Assembly (NCBI GenBank): GCA_036924085.1
Contig: JAVGWX010000002.1
Span: 47,052,666 to 47,116,665, forward strand
From: Ariolimax columbianus
Lineage: Eukaryota > Mollusca > Gastropoda > Stylommatophora > Arionidae
Direction: 5' to 3'
Length of the DNA: 64,000 nucleotides
Positions 1 to 10,317 of the stretch are shown here, piece by piece (the stretch's first letter is position 1; the number at the start of each line of letters is the position of its first letter). The notes beneath the pieces were generated by a model. That model ran no database searches, was not told the DNA's origin, and saw only the letters and a list, made by a program, of their open reading frames with translations. The translations under genes were made by a program, and so were the position numbers.

Positions 1-18
1 TTTCACCATATGTAAGAA

Positions 19-184
19 TGTCTTCTTCTTTAGCGTTCGTTCTCAATCTCCCGCCACCAAATCCCGAGCAGGGCTTTCTAAGTAGCAGGATGTAGTCCGG
101 AGAACGGAATGCGTTGTGTCGCTAGTTTACAGCTTGACTGCGATATTTGCACCTTTCGGTCCGACACATCCGTCTTCTGCAGAT
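19..184 (-). mobile_element. SINE-A, 5'-truncated copy
   Basis: The segment reads, on the minus strand, as the 3' half of the dispersed SINE-A family and ends in a short GAA-rich tail (TTCTTCTTC on the plus strand at its left edge). It matches the copies at 17369-17724, 24832-25191, 48105-48459 and 56490-56810 over the blocks 'ttctcaatctcccgc', 'agtttacagctt' and 'cacctttcggtcc'. The 5' half is missing, as expected for retrotransposition with incomplete reverse transcription. No convincing target-site duplication was found. Confidence 0.75.
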
Positions 185-270
185 AATAATCTCATTCCCC
201 CATTTCCAAGATTGTGTGACTTAAAACATTCATACCAAACAGTTTGCATATAATACGGAAAATATTTTAT

Positions 271-340
271 TTTCTCTATAGTTCATATACATTTATTTGG
301 ATCCTTTTTAGTGTTTTACAGATTTATAGCAACAGAAAAT
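271..340 (+). repeat. Direct repeat flanking the mariner, left copy
   Basis: About 70 bp beginning 'tttctctata' and containing 'agtgttttaca' is repeated imperfectly, in the same orientation, at 2131-2194 on the other side of the mariner. Both copies lie outside the mariner terminal inverted repeats. The flank may have been a tandem duplication before insertion, or the pair may belong to a larger repeat. Confidence 0.6.
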
Positions 341-369
341 CCTAGATGCATACCAAATAATGTGCGATG

Positions 370-396
370 GAGCTTCAAATGACAACCTTAAATATA
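370..396 (+). repeat. Mariner terminal inverted repeat, left
   Basis: 27 bp that match the reverse complement of 2073-2099 at 23 of 27 positions. It lies just outside the 3' end of the transposase reading frame, where a mariner terminus is expected. Confidence 0.75.
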
Positions 397-1942
397 TTTT
401 TGGGTAAATGTATTCTGGAAAAGTGAAACACAACTATACTATTTTTCAACGTAGTCACCATTGCGTTTGGTATAAGTCCCCAAGCGCCCATAAAGTGCAT
501 GGATTCCTGTAGAAAAAAATGTATCTTGGTTGTGCGTGTAACCCACTCATACAACGCCTGCTTGGTCCCTTCATCGGACCTGAAAGTCTGTCCTCCTAAT
601 GTCACTTTTAGTCGTATAATGACGAGAAAATCACCTGGGGCTAGGTCTGGTGAGAACGGCGGATGTGGTAGACACTGAAAGGAGAGGTCCTTGATTGTTG
701 CTGCTGTTGCAGGGGAAGTGTAGGGTCAAACATTGTCATGTTGCAAAAGGACACATTTACTCAGAAACCCACGTCGTGTGGATTTGATTGTGGGCCGAAG
801 ATGATTCCTGAGAAGATCTGTATACCTGGCACGGATGACAGTGTTCCCCCTGGGCACGTAGTGCTCTAAAATAACGCCTCGTCCATCCAAAGAGAGTCAG
901 CATAACCTTTCCTGCAGATTGCTGCGCGCGAAACTTCGTTTTTGGTGAGGCGGGATGGCGTCATTCCTTGCTCGCTCTCTCCGTTTTAAGCTCGCTGTAG
1001 TGAACCCAGGTTTTATCTTCAGTATCAATTCTTGCTAGGGAACCATCACCTTCTGCTTCAAAGCGCTGCAAAAGTTCCTGACAGGCATCAACGCGTCATT
1101 GTTTCAATTCTGAAGTAAGCTGCCGTAGCACCCATCTTGCAGACAATTTGTGGTACTGTAGCACATCATGGATAATGTAATGTGCTGAACTTTGACTGAT
1201 GTTTAGATGTGCGGCAATTTCATTCACAGTCAATCGGCGATTTTCCTTTACGAGGTGATCAACGGCTGTAATAGACTTTGCGGTCACTACTCGGTGCCCC
1301 TGACCCGGTCGTGAACAGTCTGTGCCTGACCCGGTCGTGAACAGTCTGTGCCTGACCCGGTCGTGAACAGTCGGTGCCTGACCCGGTCGTGAACAGTTTG
1401 TGCCTGACCCGGTCGTGAACAGTCGGTGCCTGACCCGGTCGTGAACAGTCGGTACCTGACCCGGTCGTGAACAGTCTGTGCCTGACCCGGTCGTGAACAG
1501 TCTGTGCCTGACCCGGTCGTGAACAGTCTGTGCCTACCCGGTCGTGAACAGCCTGTGCCTGACCCGGTCGTGAACAGTCGGTGCCTGACCCGGTCGTGAA
1601 CAGTCTGTGCCTGACCCGGTCGTGAACAGTAGGTGCCTGACCCGGTCGTGAACAGTTTGTGCCTGACCCGGTCGTGAACAGTCTGTGCCTGACCCGGTCG
1701 TGAACAGCCTGTGCCTGACCCGGTCGTGAACAGTCTGTCTCAAAACTCATGCCGTTTTAGAATTTGCTACTCCACTACAACATTCGCTGGACTGAAATCA
1801 TGCTGGACTGAAATCATGCATCACCGTACTGGACATTCATTCGCCTATAAATTTCTACAGGTTTCACCCCGTCGCTGCTAAAAAAAAAACGAACAACAGA
1901 ACGTTGCTCCTCTTTGGTGCATTATAATAGTGGGGCGGCCAT
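390..1942 (-). pseudogene. Mariner (DD34D) transposase pseudogene
   Basis: Cut-and-paste transposase of the Tc1/mariner superfamily, dead. Reading starts near 1942 (ATG in a good context) and the N-terminal segment (around 1910-1745) reads KEEQRSVVRF, then EIYRRMNVQYGDA and a W.SKF.NG block, as in mariner N-termini. The helix-turn-helix region follows at 1287-1096 (NRRLTVNEIAAHLNIS, SARWVLRQL). Catalytic residues remain: D in TEDKTWVH, D in LLQHDN, and D in SPDLAPGD with exactly 34 residues between the last two. The C-terminus (605-390) shows FRSDEGTKQALYEW. Damage: at least five in-frame stops (one TGA after HDNV, likely a CpG transition of an arginine codon), one frameshift near 880 and a 26-bp tandem expansion at 1291-1738. 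No function is expected. Confidence 0.85.
1291..1738 (-). repeat. 26-bp minisatellite, about 17 copies, inside the transposase
   Basis: Unit 'cctgacccggtcgtgaacag' plus six bases, period exactly 26, copies differing at one to three positions; one copy near 1534 lacks a base. Read on the minus strand, the units at both ends are in frame with transposase: the 1291 edge gives SRPGQGHRVVTAKS, and the 1738 edge gives FETDCSRPGQA after the F.NG block. The unit therefore looks like an amplified transposase segment (RPGQAH region). Because 26 is not a multiple of 3, all frames stay open across the array, which produces long spurious reading frames. Confidence 0.95.
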
Positions 1943-2072
1943 CTTTTAACTGTAATTGTGACGTCATGCTGTTCGTCTGCACCGTGATGGCGCGTGAAAG
2001 ACACTCTTGACATCCTTAGCAACTATTTTAACAAGTTACAATACAAAGGCAACGTTTTTCTAATTTCTATCC

Positions 2073-2099
2073 CATTTTTAAGGTTTTAATTTGAAGCCC
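2073..2099 (-). repeat. Mariner terminal inverted repeat, right
   Basis: Partner of 370-396. It lies about 130 bp upstream of the transposase start. Confidence 0.75.
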
Positions 2100-2130
2100 A
2101 CTCATAATATTAAAAATCGCATTTTTGTCC

Positions 2131-2194
2131 TTCTCTATAGTACATTTACTTTGATTATTTGTAGTGTTTTACAAATCTAATAGAAACAGAAAAT
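2131..2194 (+). repeat. Direct repeat flanking the mariner, right copy
   Basis: Imperfect copy of 271-340 in the same orientation ('ttctctatag', 'tagtgttttaca', 'aacagaaaat'). Confidence 0.6.
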
Positions 2195-2429
2195 GTTGCT
2201 GTAATTTTAAAAACTTGAATTAAATGTGTTTTGTTTGTTTTTGGTTTTTTTTGGTTTCTTGTTGTTGTTTCAATATTCATCACTAATTATTGAACAGTAT
2301 AAACTGAAGAATACTTCAATGTACAAAAAGGATCAATAGAATACTAGAGTTTTAGTCAATGAGAAATGTGATTGGTTTTTCTCCGTCAGTTTTTTGGATA
2401 CGCGAGGAGTATTTGAAAGGGCATTGTTG

Positions 2430-2790
2430 TTGTTGTTCAATGTCCAGGATGAGTAAGTTTACTCTTTTGTGCGCCCTGAAACGGTCGTTTAGTGGCGGGT
2501 TGTAGTAGCTTTCCTTACATCCCGAGCATGCTGATGAAGGTGAACCGCGGTCCTCCAGACGGTTGTGCTATGCTTGGCTTCATCTGCGTGGCGCTCACTA
2601 CTACAGGGATTACATCGATCCACATCTTGTGAGCCAGGCTGCATTGAGAAAAGCCTGTTTCCAAACGCAACATGGAAGAGAGATTATGGTCTTGGTCAGT
2701 GTATTGTATCGACCCTGATGCGGCGTCCTGCTCAGTATGTTGTGCCTGACTGGACTAACGTCTCAGTTCCCCTTGAAAGGACATAATCTC
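2430..2790 (-). mobile_element. SINE-F copy
   Basis: Close relative of 51660-52000 over nearly its whole length (shared 'gtgcgccctgaaa', 'gtggcgggttgtagtag', 'gcatgctgatg', 'tgactggacta') and of the opposite-strand copy at 3720-3970. Orientation is assigned by analogy with the core shared with SINE-A. The 73-residue reading frame inside it at 2565-2786 is not supported as a gene. Confidence 0.7.
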
Positions 2791-2979
2791 TAATTGACTT
2801 CGTTGCTTTGTATTCACTCGCATCAAAGATATGTACACACAATGTACAAGCAATGCTTAGAATAACTCTTTGTGCCATTTTTTAAAGTATAATCGTACAT
2901 CAAAGGCCACAATTATGTCACTGATTTCGTATCGAATACAGCTCAAGCTCCAGTATCAGTTTTCAATTCCAAAAATTCC

Positions 2980-3203
2980 GGGGACGGCGTGGCCTAGTGG
3001 TTAAGTGGCACGGCTCACAACCCGAAGGTGCTGGGTTCGATCCCCATCACAGTACCGGGGAAGCAAACCCTTAGAAAATGCAGGAGGAAGCAGACCCTTA
3101 CATAAAATGTATGCTGAAGTCGGATGCACTGGGCCGACAGGCGCAAAATAAAAACCACAGTGCAACGTACACCGCCTTGGGGAATAGAGAAATGAGGAGA
3201 ACG

Positions 3204-3237
<34 letters not shown>
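2980..3237 (+). mobile_element. SINE-B (tRNA-derived), full length with poly-A
   Basis: The head has pol III promoter-like boxes: A 'gtggcctagtggttaag' near 2989 and B 'gggttcgatcccc' near 3031. A family-specific body follows ('agaaaatgcaggaggaag', 'aaccacagtgcaacg'). It ends in a run of about 34 A at 3204-3237. A 9-bp duplication 'aaaaattcc' flanks it (2971-2979 and 3233-3241, overlapping the A-run). Five other copies occur in this window. It is not a functional tRNA: the 5' end has no pairing 3' acceptor strand. Confidence 0.9.
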
Positions 3238-3239
<2 letters not shown>

Positions 3240-3719
3240 CCACAAATTCATCTAGAAAATCACCAGGAACATTTCTGACACTTTAAATAGATTTCGCACT
3301 AAATTCAACGCGTCTTCACTGAATTTAGTAACATATTGGCTGAATTCATTTTCCTGTGCTCTCAAATGCTGCTAAATGTCTTATTGTTTTGCACACGGCC
3401 ATCACCACCATCAACAAAAACTGATGACAGTTTCTCTAACATTGCAAGATTTGTTATCTCAACCTTTCTCTTGCAATTTTCCAGCTTGAATTCTTGTATG
3501 GATTTAAAGCAATCAATTAATTATATCTTTGTATTCTTTTTGTTTTGTTGCATCTGAAAATTCGGTTTATAAAGCTGTTCAAAGATGTCGACCAAATAAG
3601 CATGAGCGCGTGATCCATACCAGGCAACAAACCAATTTTACCCAGAATCTCCTAAGAAAAAAAAAACTAACGTCTGGTCAGGCAAAACATACTGATCAGA
3701 CATGTTAGTCTGGGTCAGG

Positions 3720-3970
3720 CAAAATATACTGGCCTCACCTCGACTTCCCCGTAGTCCTCCCGGGAAACGGGCTGTTTTCATGGCAGTCTGGCTAGCGAGG
3801 TGAGGGATCGACGTGATCCCCTAGTAGTGAGCGATACACCGATGAAGCCAAGCATAGCACAACCGCCTGGATGACCCTGGTCCATTAGCATGCTCGGGAT
3901 GTGACGACAGCTAAAACAAACAGCCACTTAACGTCCTATTCATGCAGCAAATAAGAGTAAATCTACTCAT
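3720..3970 (+). mobile_element. SINE-F copy, opposite orientation to 2430-2790
   Basis: Reverse complement matches the copies at 2430 and 51660 (here 'gatgaagccaagcatagc', 'gcatgctcgggatgtg'). It contains the core shared with SINE-A: 'gggaaacgggctg', eight to ten bases, 'ggcagtctggcta', then 'gagggatcga'. It lies 0.9 kb from the inverted copy at 2430-2790. Confidence 0.7.
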
Positions 3971-4548
3971 TGTTGACATTTAACAACCCAGAATCACAAC
4001 AAATAAATTGAGCTCATCTTTAGCTCCCATTCTCGCTGAGTTACATTTCCTCTTGACAGTCGTCCAATATGTGTGTGGAAAAGAAGTCAATGATGACCTT
4101 CATCCACATCAATACATAACTGCTTAAAAAGTGAGGAGCGAAATTCACATTTTGAATTGATTTATCATAAACAATATTTGATGCTGTCCCCAACATAGCT
4201 GGTACTCAATCTCTACAGCCATCTACATAGATCATACAAAAGATGTTCTGATTCAAAGAAAGATGAAACCTTTTCCCAAAATACCTGAAGCCTTGGTAGT
4301 TGTTTCAAGAAAACAAAAGACTACATATTCTTTAAATTAACCAGGGTGAACATATCTTGCAAAACATCAGCAACTGGGAACACGATACCACATTAATCGA
4401 TTCATCAAGTTGCATTGAAAATAAGCCAACTGCAAGATTCTTCTACTGCACAACTTGATGCCAATGGTTATGTCGCGGATACTCCTTTGAACAGTACTGT
4501 TTGATAGAGAAACTGCTACAAGTTCTCCAATCCATTTCTAACACAAAG

Positions 4549-4723
4549 GCAAAGGCTGACGTCCATCGTAGACAATGATTGCATAATTAATTTTGCTAGC
4601 GCTATTTTTAGTAAGGATTAACTGCGCTACTTTTTAGCCTCGAACAAGTCAAGGACAAGAGGACTAGGGGGCGACTACGAGATGCAGGGGACTCCGCATC
4701 AAGCACCCGAAATCCCCAACGGA
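4549..4723 (-). mobile_element. SINE-C, 5'-truncated copy
   Basis: Matches the 3' part of the full copy at 22600-22861 ('ttagtaaggatta' on this strand, 'gggggcgactacgag'). A 14-bp duplication with one mismatch, 'atttcyaacacaaa', flanks it at 4535-4548 and 4724-4737. The tRNA-like head is gone. Confidence 0.7.
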
Positions 4724-4739
4724 ATTTCCAACACAAATC

Positions 4740-6290
4740 CCACAATTAACAAAGCGCAAGGTTTAATCAAAGTTGCCCAATTGTAAGTTCTACTCTAGGG
4801 ATTTTCCCGATCTTAAAACCCCTAGAAACAGACGGGAGTGAAAGCGAAAGGCTATGTCGTCACAATACGATAAAGTATGATGCCCTGTATGTTACGTATA
4901 ATATGTAGAAATGTAGTTTGTAGAAAGATCAATATTCCAATAGTTTGGTTTGGTTCCAATACACCCTCTTGAAATAACACAACTGGTATTTTACAAAATG
5001 AGCTCATACGATTATGTTTCTCATACTTTAAAGACAGAAAAACATGCGTCATTGTGGGAAAAGCAGACATATAGTAAAACATCTTCTCCAGGCATGTCGA
5101 CTCCATCAGACGAGCAGAGTGACAACATGGCCCTCTCCAACTCTGCTGAAATAAAAACAGTACCGAGAAACTTGACACAGATCGCCAAGTCAATGAGGGG
5201 AACACGAGGTTATTTGGCACAGAACAACCAAGAAATTGACCATAAATCCTATGGTTCAAAATGTTATCATTACCGCGAGGAGTTTATAACAATTCACAAT
5301 GAAATCTAATTATATAAAGTCACGAATAACACACCAGAAAACATAAGGTCTGCGCCCACGTTTCTCTATTTGGGGACATTCCTAACAAGCGTCCACAAAA
5401 TATTTGGTTTAACCCTTCCACCTCACCTCTTCCCCCCCCCCTCCTCCAACCTCGATTTGTGTTCACACTACACGGTTGTGACTAACGACACCAACTGAAC
5501 TGTCATAAATGCCTACCTATTCTTATAACATAGTTTTCAATTCTAGACTCCACTTGTAGAGATAACTCAAATTGAATTATATGAAACAGGAATGACAAGA
5601 TATCCTTCGTGTTAGAGATTCTGACATGCTGCAAATATTAGAAGGCCTGGCAAGATACGGTTTATTTTAAGTTTAAGTGACAGTAAGAATCTGTTAGAGA
5701 TAAGATGGTTTGTGTCTATTGGTAGATTTGAAGGTGAATGAAAGTTGTCACGTGATGTGAGAATCGGACGCTCAGTTTCAACTCAATCCCCTCCCATGTC
5801 TACACCTCACATACATCCCTTCTCAACCCACCCCACCCCTCCTCTCCTATGTCATTTACATATAGTCCTAATTGGGATTGTTCCTGCTAACAGGAAAAGG
5901 GATATATTATGAATCTCCATAAACAGAGTGGCCCGAAGTGTCTGAGCTTTAGGCGGTCAAGTGGTATCTAGTAGCCACCAATCTCTTGATTTTAAATCTC
6001 TTCTAGGCAGGTTGGTCACAACTACAGGTTAATGATGCTAACGAATAATTTGTGTCACAAGATTTGCGATAAGCCATATGCTGGGTCTAAAGGTGAAGAT
6101 ATCACAGCCCTATATTGACACCTGCCACATCGAATTGTCCGCTTACAAAGCGCACAAGATGAAGAAGCATGAAGCAGTTAATTAATGATATTTCCACTCA
6201 AAGTTAAAGAGCGCTGATCGCAGGTGTGGTTCCCTGGACCGACTTCGGGAGATCAAGCGACAGGGAATTGCGATTGTACAATGATTGTTT
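4740..6290. other. Non-coding stretch, no recognised gene
   Basis: Opposing open frames of 119 residues (4950-5309, plus) and 135 residues (4852-5259, minus) cover the same bases. Neither shows a recognisable domain, and the splice or promoter context is unclear. A C-run lies near 5436. Otherwise unique-looking AT-rich sequence. Confidence 0.5.
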
Positions 6291-6295
6291 GTTGT

Positions 6296-6905
6296 GTGTG
6301 TGTGCGCGTGTGGTAGAGCGTGTGTGTGTGTGTGGTAGAGCGTGTGTGTGTGTGCGCGTGTGGTAGAGCGTGTGTGTGTGTGTGTGCGCGTGTGGTAGAG
6401 CGTGTGTGTGTGTGTGTGTGCGCGTGTGGTAGAGCGTGTGTGTGTCCGCGTGTGGTAGAGCGTGTGTGTGTGTGCGCGTGTGGTAGAGCGTGTGTGTGTG
6501 TGCGCGTGTGGTAGAGCGCGCGTGTGGTAGAGCGTGTGTGTGTGTGCGCGTGTGGTAGAGCGTGTGTGTGTGTGCGCGTGTGGTAGAGCGTGCGTGTGGT
6601 GGAGCGTGTGTGTGTGTGCACGTGTGGTAGAGCGCGCGTGTGTGTGCGCGTGTGGTAGAGCGTGTGTGTGCGCGTGTGGTAGAGCGTGTGTGTGTGGTTG
6701 AGCGTGTGTGTGTGGTTGAGCGTGTGTATGTGTGATGGGGTGTGTGTGTGTGTGATAGAGCGAGTGTGTGGGTGATGGAGCATGTGTGTGTGGTAGAGCG
6801 AGTGTGTGTGTGTGTGTTGGAGCGTGTGTGTGTTGGAGCGTGTGTGTGTGTGTCTTAGAGCGAGTGTGTGTGATGGGGCGTGCGTGTGTGGTAGAGCTAG
6901 CGTGT
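6296..6905. repeat. GT-rich compound array
   Basis: About 600 bp of (GT)n runs of varying length punctuated by 'gcgcgtgtggtagagc'. The interruption is regular and the GT tract between varies, so this is a minisatellite whose unit contains a microsatellite. The alternating purine-pyrimidine sequence is of the Z-DNA-forming type. Long His/Thr and Val/Cys reading frames here are artefacts. Confidence 0.95.
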
Positions 6906-7086
6906 GTCTGATGTTATCAGTGAGGCTAGCAACCCTTTAGTTTTATTGTGCTGCCAGCTGGTGCACGCGATAGTTTTTTCTCTCCCTAATTATGTTTCAA
7001 GTTTGTGGTTGCTTCACTTTCCAGCAATCACATGCAATTTTCCATCCTCTGTTTGTTAGTTGTTTTATACTCTTATTCTTTATCAA

Positions 7087-7563
7087 TTCTTAGATCTTTG
7101 GTCAATAACTGGCACATCGATCAGCTACCATCACAGTTTTCATGATAGTAGCAGACTTCCTCCACTTCTTAGATCTGTGGTAAATGACTGGCACATCGAA
7201 CATGATAGTAGCAGACTCCCTCCACTTCTTAGATCTGTGGTAAATGACTGGCACATCGAACATGATAGTAGCAGACTCCCTCCACTTCTTAGATCTGTGG
7301 TAAATCACTGGCACATCGAACGTGATAGTAGCAGACTCCCTCCACTTCTTAGATCTGTGGTAAATCACTGGCACATCGAACATGATAGTAGCAGACTCCC
7401 TCCACTTCTTAGATCTGTGGTAAATCACTGGCACATCGAACATGATAGTAGCAGACTCCCTCCACTTCTTAGATCTGTGGTAAATCACTGGCACATCGAA
7501 CATGATAGTAGCAGACTCCCTCCACTTCTTAGATCTGTGGTAAATCACTGGCACATCGAACAG
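7087..7563. repeat. 60-bp minisatellite, about 7 copies
   Basis: Unit begins 'catgatagtagcagactccc' and ends 'ggcacatcgaa', period 60, nearly identical copies; a diverged partial unit precedes it at 7087-7140. Early units carry 'aaatgactgg' and later ones 'aaatcactgg', so variants are clustered. As 60 is a multiple of 3 both strands stay open with 20-residue repeats; coding is not supported. No parent element was recognised. Confidence 0.95.
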
Positions 7564-7869
7564 TGACCATCACGACTTGTATAACAGCAACACACTCCCT
7601 TAACTTCACCCTTTCTGTGACCTTCCTTCTTACTGTGCTCTGGGTCATCATGACATTAATTCTATAGTCCTTCGCCAGGTGGACAATGTTCTACCTGTAT
7701 TACACCTTCGCCCTGTGGCCCATATCATACGACTCTGTTGACGGTATCAAGTCTCTTCTAATGACATGTCCAAGGCAACAATCCAAACGTATAACGGTCA
7801 TTATGATGTGGCATCATGCCCTATTCATATTTTTCTGAAAAAATTTTTTTTCTTAAGTTACCATTTCAA

Positions 7870-8075
7870 TCGTTATGCCACACCGTCATTTTTAAGAATA
7901 TGAGGAAAGCTCTCCTTAATCTTGCAGTCACCGCACAGTGTGAATAAGAATTTTATTTCGCCGTGGACAGAAAATAAACCGAGTACCCTACTGGGATTCG
8001 AACCTGTGTCGTCCCGCTCTTCCATAGGTTTCTCCTCCCAGTAAACAGCCGCGATCAAGTTTAAGGTTTCACCTG
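7870..8075 (-). mobile_element. Possible tRNA-derived SINE
   Basis: On the minus strand there is a perfect pol III B-box-like 'ggttcgaatccc' (around 7992-8004). A box A is not obvious. No second copy was recognised in this window. Confidence 0.35.
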
Positions 8076-8079
8076 GTGT

Positions 8080-8490
8080 ACGGTGTTAAGTCTTCACTGC
8101 CCTCGTCCGTCTATTTTAGGCAGGTGACGTGAGATTCCCAACAATCTTATGTCACCTGTACACTCCGTGCATTCCTGTTTTGTTGTGTATTAGTGCCACC
8201 TTTTTGGTGAGGCACGAACTTTCAACCGCTGACCGAATGATTTGGGTTATGTCAAGTCGTCTCCACCAGTTTGACGGTGGTGTAGCTTTGACAGACGTCA
8301 AACTATTTCGTGTCATAATTTTGCTTTTGTGACTGAAATTTGTTATTTTAATTGTATTAATTAATAGCCTGCTTAATTCCTAGCTTGCTTATATGTGTAT
8401 GAAACAGTGGTTTATACTGTAGCAAGATGACACAGCCCTACCATCTCTTATGTTACATGATAGACTAAACGAGACGAACTCAAATAGAGG
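8080..8490. other. Stretch with no recognised feature
   Basis: A 67-residue frame at 8129-8332 has no recognisable domain. Nothing else is visible. Confidence 0.4.
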
Positions 8491-8829
8491 AGAACTTCTT
8501 GTTCTTCTTTTCGTCGTTTCTAAACTCCCACTACCAAGCCCTTAGGGCTTTGCAAGTAGCAGTGTATTGTCCAGAGAACGTATGATGCTACGTTGTAGTT
8601 TACAGCTTGACTGCGATATTCACACGTTTCGGTCCGACACATCTGACTTCAGCAGACATGTTTGGGTACCAAGTTAACCTTCCCTCTTCGACCCATTCTA
8701 CTTAGCCAGTCTGTCATGTTGCAGCCTATCCAGAACCCCCTCGTGAATTTGTAGAAGGGTCTTGGCAGCTTTGGTTCGCTGGTCCCGACGCTAGCAATCA
8801 GTGTTGGGTCGATGACCACTGCAGCTCAT
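8490..8829 (-). mobile_element. SINE-A, nearly full length, diverged
   Basis: All blocks of the family are present in order (GAA-type tail at left, 'agtttacagctt', 'gaagggtcttggcagct', 'gaccactgcagctcat'), with more substitutions than the 24.8 and 48.1 kb copies. It stops at the 'gagctgcag' block. No clear target duplication. Confidence 0.8.
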
Positions 8830-9693
8830 GCCAAATAAAGGGCATCAAAACAGGAGAATCAAGATAACAGTTGTTACAGTTTGTAACAGTTGTTTGTGTT
8901 CTTCTTCTTCTGTTTATTTTTATAATATATACACGTTGGTTGCCGTTGTTAAGTGGTGTTCAGAGCTCCAAAATAACTTAGTGGTGGTTTGTCGCTGCAG
9001 GCCAGTAATCAATACGCAGTTGTCTAAGCATATAGCGGACTTGTAAGATGTGTTCGATATTTGTCAGCATGTAAGAAATGGGTGATCTGGCTAATTTTAG
9101 TCTTTGTCCGTGGCTATTCAATCTGTTATATCCTGTTTTCGTGCGGAACAAGGCTACATGCTTCGACGACCAAGGTAATGATTTATTTTCATTAAAAAAT
9201 GAATTAGCTAATGATCTATGCTTTCTAAAGTGTTTTTGTCTTAGCTAATAGTGAGTAGTGTGTAGTCGACCGATGTGCACATATGTCTCCTGACCAAGGA
9301 GGAACGGGATCAAAACGCATGTACGTTTCTTGCTGTCGAGGTTTAAATAAAACTGAAAACAGTACGGCGACTTCGCGAATAGCGGCGTTTGTTCTCTTCT
9401 CCTATAAACCCCTTCAGCAGAATAACACATCATTGCCTGTTTGGTTTTATGAGCGTGTCTTGTTATTTAAATATATTCTTTTCCTTCAAAATTAGTTCGT
9501 TATGGAGCATAGGTTATCACTCGATTCTGGCCTCATAGTAGGAAGCCTGCGCGAAAGCGGTAAACGCGTAGTAGCAATTTATGTTACGTGAAGATGTTAC
9601 TAGAACCGTGCTGTAGTTGTGTTGTTTTTTTTAATGACATCCATGAAAGGCTATAGTGATCCTCTACATTGTTCTATAGAATCCACTCATAAT

Positions 9694-9964
9694 CAATTGG
9701 TTGGTCAGTCCTAAGACTGGTTGTAAGGTTGTCTAAGCAATTAATCTCCATTGGACCCTATCCTCTGGTTGGCCAGTCCTAAGACCGGTTTTAAGGTTGT
9801 CTGAGCATGTCTCCCCAATGTATTTTATCCTTTGGTTGGTCAGTCTTTAGACTGGTTGTAAGGATGTCTGAGCAATTTATCTCCATTTACCCAATCCTCT
9901 GACTGGTCACCTAAGACTGGTTGGAAGCTTGTCTGATCATGTCTCTCCATTGGACCATTTCCTC
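9694..9964. repeat. Degenerate tandem repeat, about 68 bp x 4
   Basis: Four imperfect copies share 'ttggtcagtcctaagactgg', 'aaggttgtctgagca' and 'tctccattgga', starting near 9700, 9767, 9835 and 9904. Length varies by a few bases between copies. Confidence 0.85.
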
Positions 9965-10315
9965 TGCAGTTCTTTATTCGGCATAGGTGGCACAGTAATG
10001 TCTCTGCATGCCTAAAACGTAAAGGTGGGTTTTGGTCACCCCTTCCTCTCTGATTCTTTCCCTCTAGTATCTTCTGGTAGACTTTTCTGTTTCTGCTATC
10101 ATTTTCAATATTTGTTTTGGCGTATCTCAGTAAGGACGTTGCCATTGGATCTTTCTTCTGTCCAACTTACTCGCTGCATTATGCGATAGCACCATATTTC
10201 AAACGCTTCAAAATTTTTATCATCGCTCTTTTCTGAAGTCCAAGTTTCAACCTTCATAGAGTGCAATTGGCCATCTAGGGGTAGTAATTATTCTTTTCCT
10301 TGGTTATATGGCATG
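9965..10315 (-). pseudogene. LINE reverse-transcriptase C-terminal relic
   Basis: On the minus strand, pieces in different frames match the region after the RT core of non-LTR elements: ALY.G followed by NLDF/ETWTSEKSDDKN, FEAFEIWCYRIMQRVSWTEE, then KVYQKILEGKNQRGRGDQ. These correspond to the LYG.ETW, the conserved W-C-RR block and the basic GK-RG linker. Frameshifts and stops separate them. The adjacent degenerate tandem repeat lies at its 3' side. Confidence 0.65.
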
Positions 10316-10317
10316 TT

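Larger units (their letters stand above)
370..2099 (-). mobile_element. Mariner-family DNA transposon, near full length
   Basis: The element is bounded by inverted repeats at 370-396 and 2073-2099 (core 'gcttcaaat', 'accttaaa'; 4 mismatches in 27). Between them, on the minus strand, lies one broken transposase reading. Removing the 26-bp minisatellite at 1291-1738 leaves about 1.28 kb, normal for mariner (about 1.3 kb is the family norm). A TA target duplication is not clear at the ends. It is flanked by roughly 70-bp direct repeats. Confidence 0.85.

Noticed and set aside
1259..1750. 163-residue repetitive reading frame (CSRPGQAQTVHDRVRHRLF type)
   Set aside because: A by-product of a 26-bp repeat without stops in any frame; it crosses a dead transposase.
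2980..3055. Functional tRNA gene
   Set aside because: Pol III boxes are present, but there is no acceptor stem and the same head occurs in several SINE copies.
4852..5309. Host exon on either strand
   Set aside because: Overlapping opposing frames, no splice signals or domains that decide between them.
6253..6783. His/Thr-rich 176-residue reading frame
   Set aside because: Translation of a GT microsatellite.
7087..7563. CRISPR array
   Set aside because: Units are contiguous 60-bp repeats with no unique spacers, and the sequence is eukaryotic.
7060..7566. 168-residue repeat protein (HDSSRLPPLLRSVVNHWHIE units)
   Set aside because: Open because the period is a multiple of 3; both strands are open and nothing supports expression.
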